Assembly: GCA_964538065.1 (NCBI GenBank)
Contig: CAZIDG010000008.1
Location: 1 to 64,000, forward strand
Length of the DNA: 64,000 nucleotides
From: G963664225 sp964538065
GTDB taxonomy: Bacteria > Verrucomicrobiota > Verrucomicrobiia > Limisphaerales > UBA1319
Reading direction: 5' to 3'
Part shown: positions 63,510-64,000 of the stretch, in pieces
How positions within the stretch are numbered: position 1 is the first letter of the stretch
How the letters are laid out: the number at the start of each line of letters is the position of its first letter
The notes under the pieces: model-generated
What the model was told of the DNA's origin: nothing
The model's database searches: none
The model's input: only the letters and a program-made list of their open reading frames with translations
Position numbers and translations under genes: made by a program

Positions 63510-63595
63510 GGTTCCAGAAAAAGCGGATGTTCCGAAAGTGAAAGGGTTTGAGGGCGATCTATTCACTCGCCGACCAAGCCACTTTTTCTGGAACC
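63510..63595 (-). promoter_or_regulatory. Long inverted repeat in the leader of the Calx-beta gene
   Basis: GGTTCCAGAAAAAGCGG (63510-63526) and CCACTTTTTCTGGAACC (63579-63595) form a 17-bp inverted repeat with one mismatch and a 52-nt spacer. Beside the left arm GAACC-GT-GGTTC (63504-63515) is a perfect palindrome. Lying between the candidate sigma-54 promoter and the gene, it could be an RNA structure that controls expression. Confidence 0.45.
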
Positions 63596-63619
63596 AGTTG
63601 TAATACAAGCAGGAAGCGA

Positions 63620-63635
63620 GCCAATATTTGTGCCA
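63620..63635 (-). promoter_or_regulatory. Candidate sigma-54 promoter of the Calx-beta gene
   Basis: On the minus strand TGGCACAAATATTGGC has a perfect TGGCAC -24 element with correct spacing, but the -12 reads TTGG instead of TTGC. The inverted repeat at 63704-63721 lies about 70 bp upstream, a suitable enhancer distance. Functional status is uncertain. Confidence 0.35.
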
Positions 63636-63703
63636 GTGTGGAACAATATTTTACAGCAACATCGACTGTTTTCGAAAAAGAGTCTCACGCAGTTTTATAA
63701 ATA

Positions 63704-63721
63704 TGTAACCAATTAATTACA
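63704..63721. promoter_or_regulatory. TGTAAC-N6-ATTACA inverted repeat (candidate operator)
   Basis: TGTAACCAATTAATTACA has the same 18-bp layout as TGTAACCCAAATGTTACA at 18085. It is preceded by TTATAAATA, as is the half-site at 26175. The shared extended left arm is the main evidence that this is one regulator's site. Confidence 0.45.
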
Positions 63722-63773
63722 AATGAGATAAAACCAAAATGGCCCTTTGCCTCAAATAAGGCGCGTGTTTTTG

Positions 63774-63811
63774 ACGCATGGTGAATTAAACTTTAAATTC
63801 ACTCGATGCGT
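63774..63811. promoter_or_regulatory. ACGCAT...ATGCGT interrupted hairpin with a third direct half-site
   Basis: ACGCAT (63774-63779) and TGAATT (63782-63787) pair with AATTCA (63796-63801) and ATGCGT (63806-63811). CGATGCGT at 63804-63811 repeats at 63825-63832. No family is recognised; a second regulator's site or RNA element is possible. Confidence 0.35.
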
Positions 63812-63899
63812 TAAAACAGAAGCCCGATGCGTGAAATGGACCACGAATTTGATGAAATTTATCAATAACGCTGGAGTGTTCACGTATCGGTAAAGAAAA

Positions 63900-63920
63900 A
63901 GGCCGGACATGGTCCGGCCT
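63900..63920 (-). terminator. Intrinsic terminator of the right-edge gene
   Basis: AGGCCGGAC / GTCCGGCCT forms a perfect 9-bp stem with loop ATG. On the minus strand TTTTTCTTT follows, so it ends the transcript of the gene entering from the right. Confidence 0.8.
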
Positions 63921-63948
63921 GACGTTATCGATAATAATTAAAACTGGT

Positions 63949-64000
63949 CTAGCTCATCCGTTCAAAGCTCTTGGCCAGTATCTGCCAATCCTTCAGCCCC
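63949..64000 (-). CDS. 3' end of a gene cut by the window edge
   Basis: On the minus strand the last codons read GLKDWQILAKSFERMS followed by TAG, 28 nt before a strong terminator. Only 16 residues are visible, too few to name the product. Confidence 0.45.
   Translation of the reverse strand, partial: GLKDWQILAKSFERMS

Noticed and set aside
1..64000. CRISPR arrays, tRNA, rRNA genes and insertion sequences
   Set aside because: I looked for regularly spaced repeats, T-arm-like sequences and transposase motifs and found none that I could support.

Overview
The window looks like chromosome from a Verrucomicrobiota bacterium, probably near the Pedosphaera/Limisphaera group. This is an inference from gene content: a PEP-CTERM protein with the paired regulators PrsK and PrsR, large secreted proteins with Calx-beta, FN3 and LamG modules, Tat-exported Gfo/Idh oxidoreductase and alkaline phosphatase, several secreted glycosidases, and weak Shine-Dalgarno sites. 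It is a draft scaffold. Two 100-N gaps (21199-21298 and 38282-38381) are each flanked by a perfect 55-bp direct duplication, so they look like unmerged contig overlaps rather than missing sequence. Closing either one restores an open frame.

Layout. 1-12.8 kb: TerC transporter, GT4 glycosyltransferase, TPR protein, an active/inactive M16 peptidase pair, a PLC-like phosphodiesterase, a DEAD-box helicase with DbpA tail, a secreted metallophosphoesterase and a response regulator. 13-19.6 kb: GH28 glycosidase, the CotH / DUF4956 / VTC-domain cluster and a MATE transporter. 19.8-30.3 kb: exopolysaccharide and PEP-CTERM region. A Wzz-like chain-length protein, a degenerate BY-kinase domain and a Wza-like export domain appear to be one continuous frame, followed by a second Wza-like lipoprotein, a PEP-CTERM protein, an FN3/cadherin-like protein, a small RHH protein and PrsR/PrsK. 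30.4-37.4 kb: CHAD protein, transglutaminase/DUF58/MoxR operon, then yicC-gmk. 37.4-40.9 kb: an eroded, A+T-richer accessory stretch with two orphan RHS-core remnants, one Cys-rich toxin-like tip, a lipoprotein and a HEAT-like membrane protein. 41-53 kb: CDGSH protein, oxidoreductase, PPi-type phosphofructokinase, alkaline phosphatase, a YdjM-like protein and amidohydrolase operon, a frameshifted small gene, an EndoIII-family glycosylase, and nuoM-nuoN. 53-64 kb: a five-gene minus-strand operon (nfeD-like, floA, hypothetical, RibD-type reductase, GH106-like glycosidase), a 1390-residue Calx-beta surface protein with a long structured upstream region, and the 3' end of another gene.

How the genes work together. 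The EPS export proteins, the PEP-CTERM protein and PrsK/PrsR fit a cell-surface polysaccharide/exosortase programme driven by sigma-54. Inverted repeats of the type TGTAAC-N6-RTTACA lie upstream of the 1390-residue gene and in the CotH/MATE intergenic region, and a half-site lies upstream of the PEP-CTERM operon. They are candidate operators for that programme. The exosortase itself is not in the window. The two RHS remnants with neighbouring candidate immunity genes look like a decayed polymorphic-toxin cassette.
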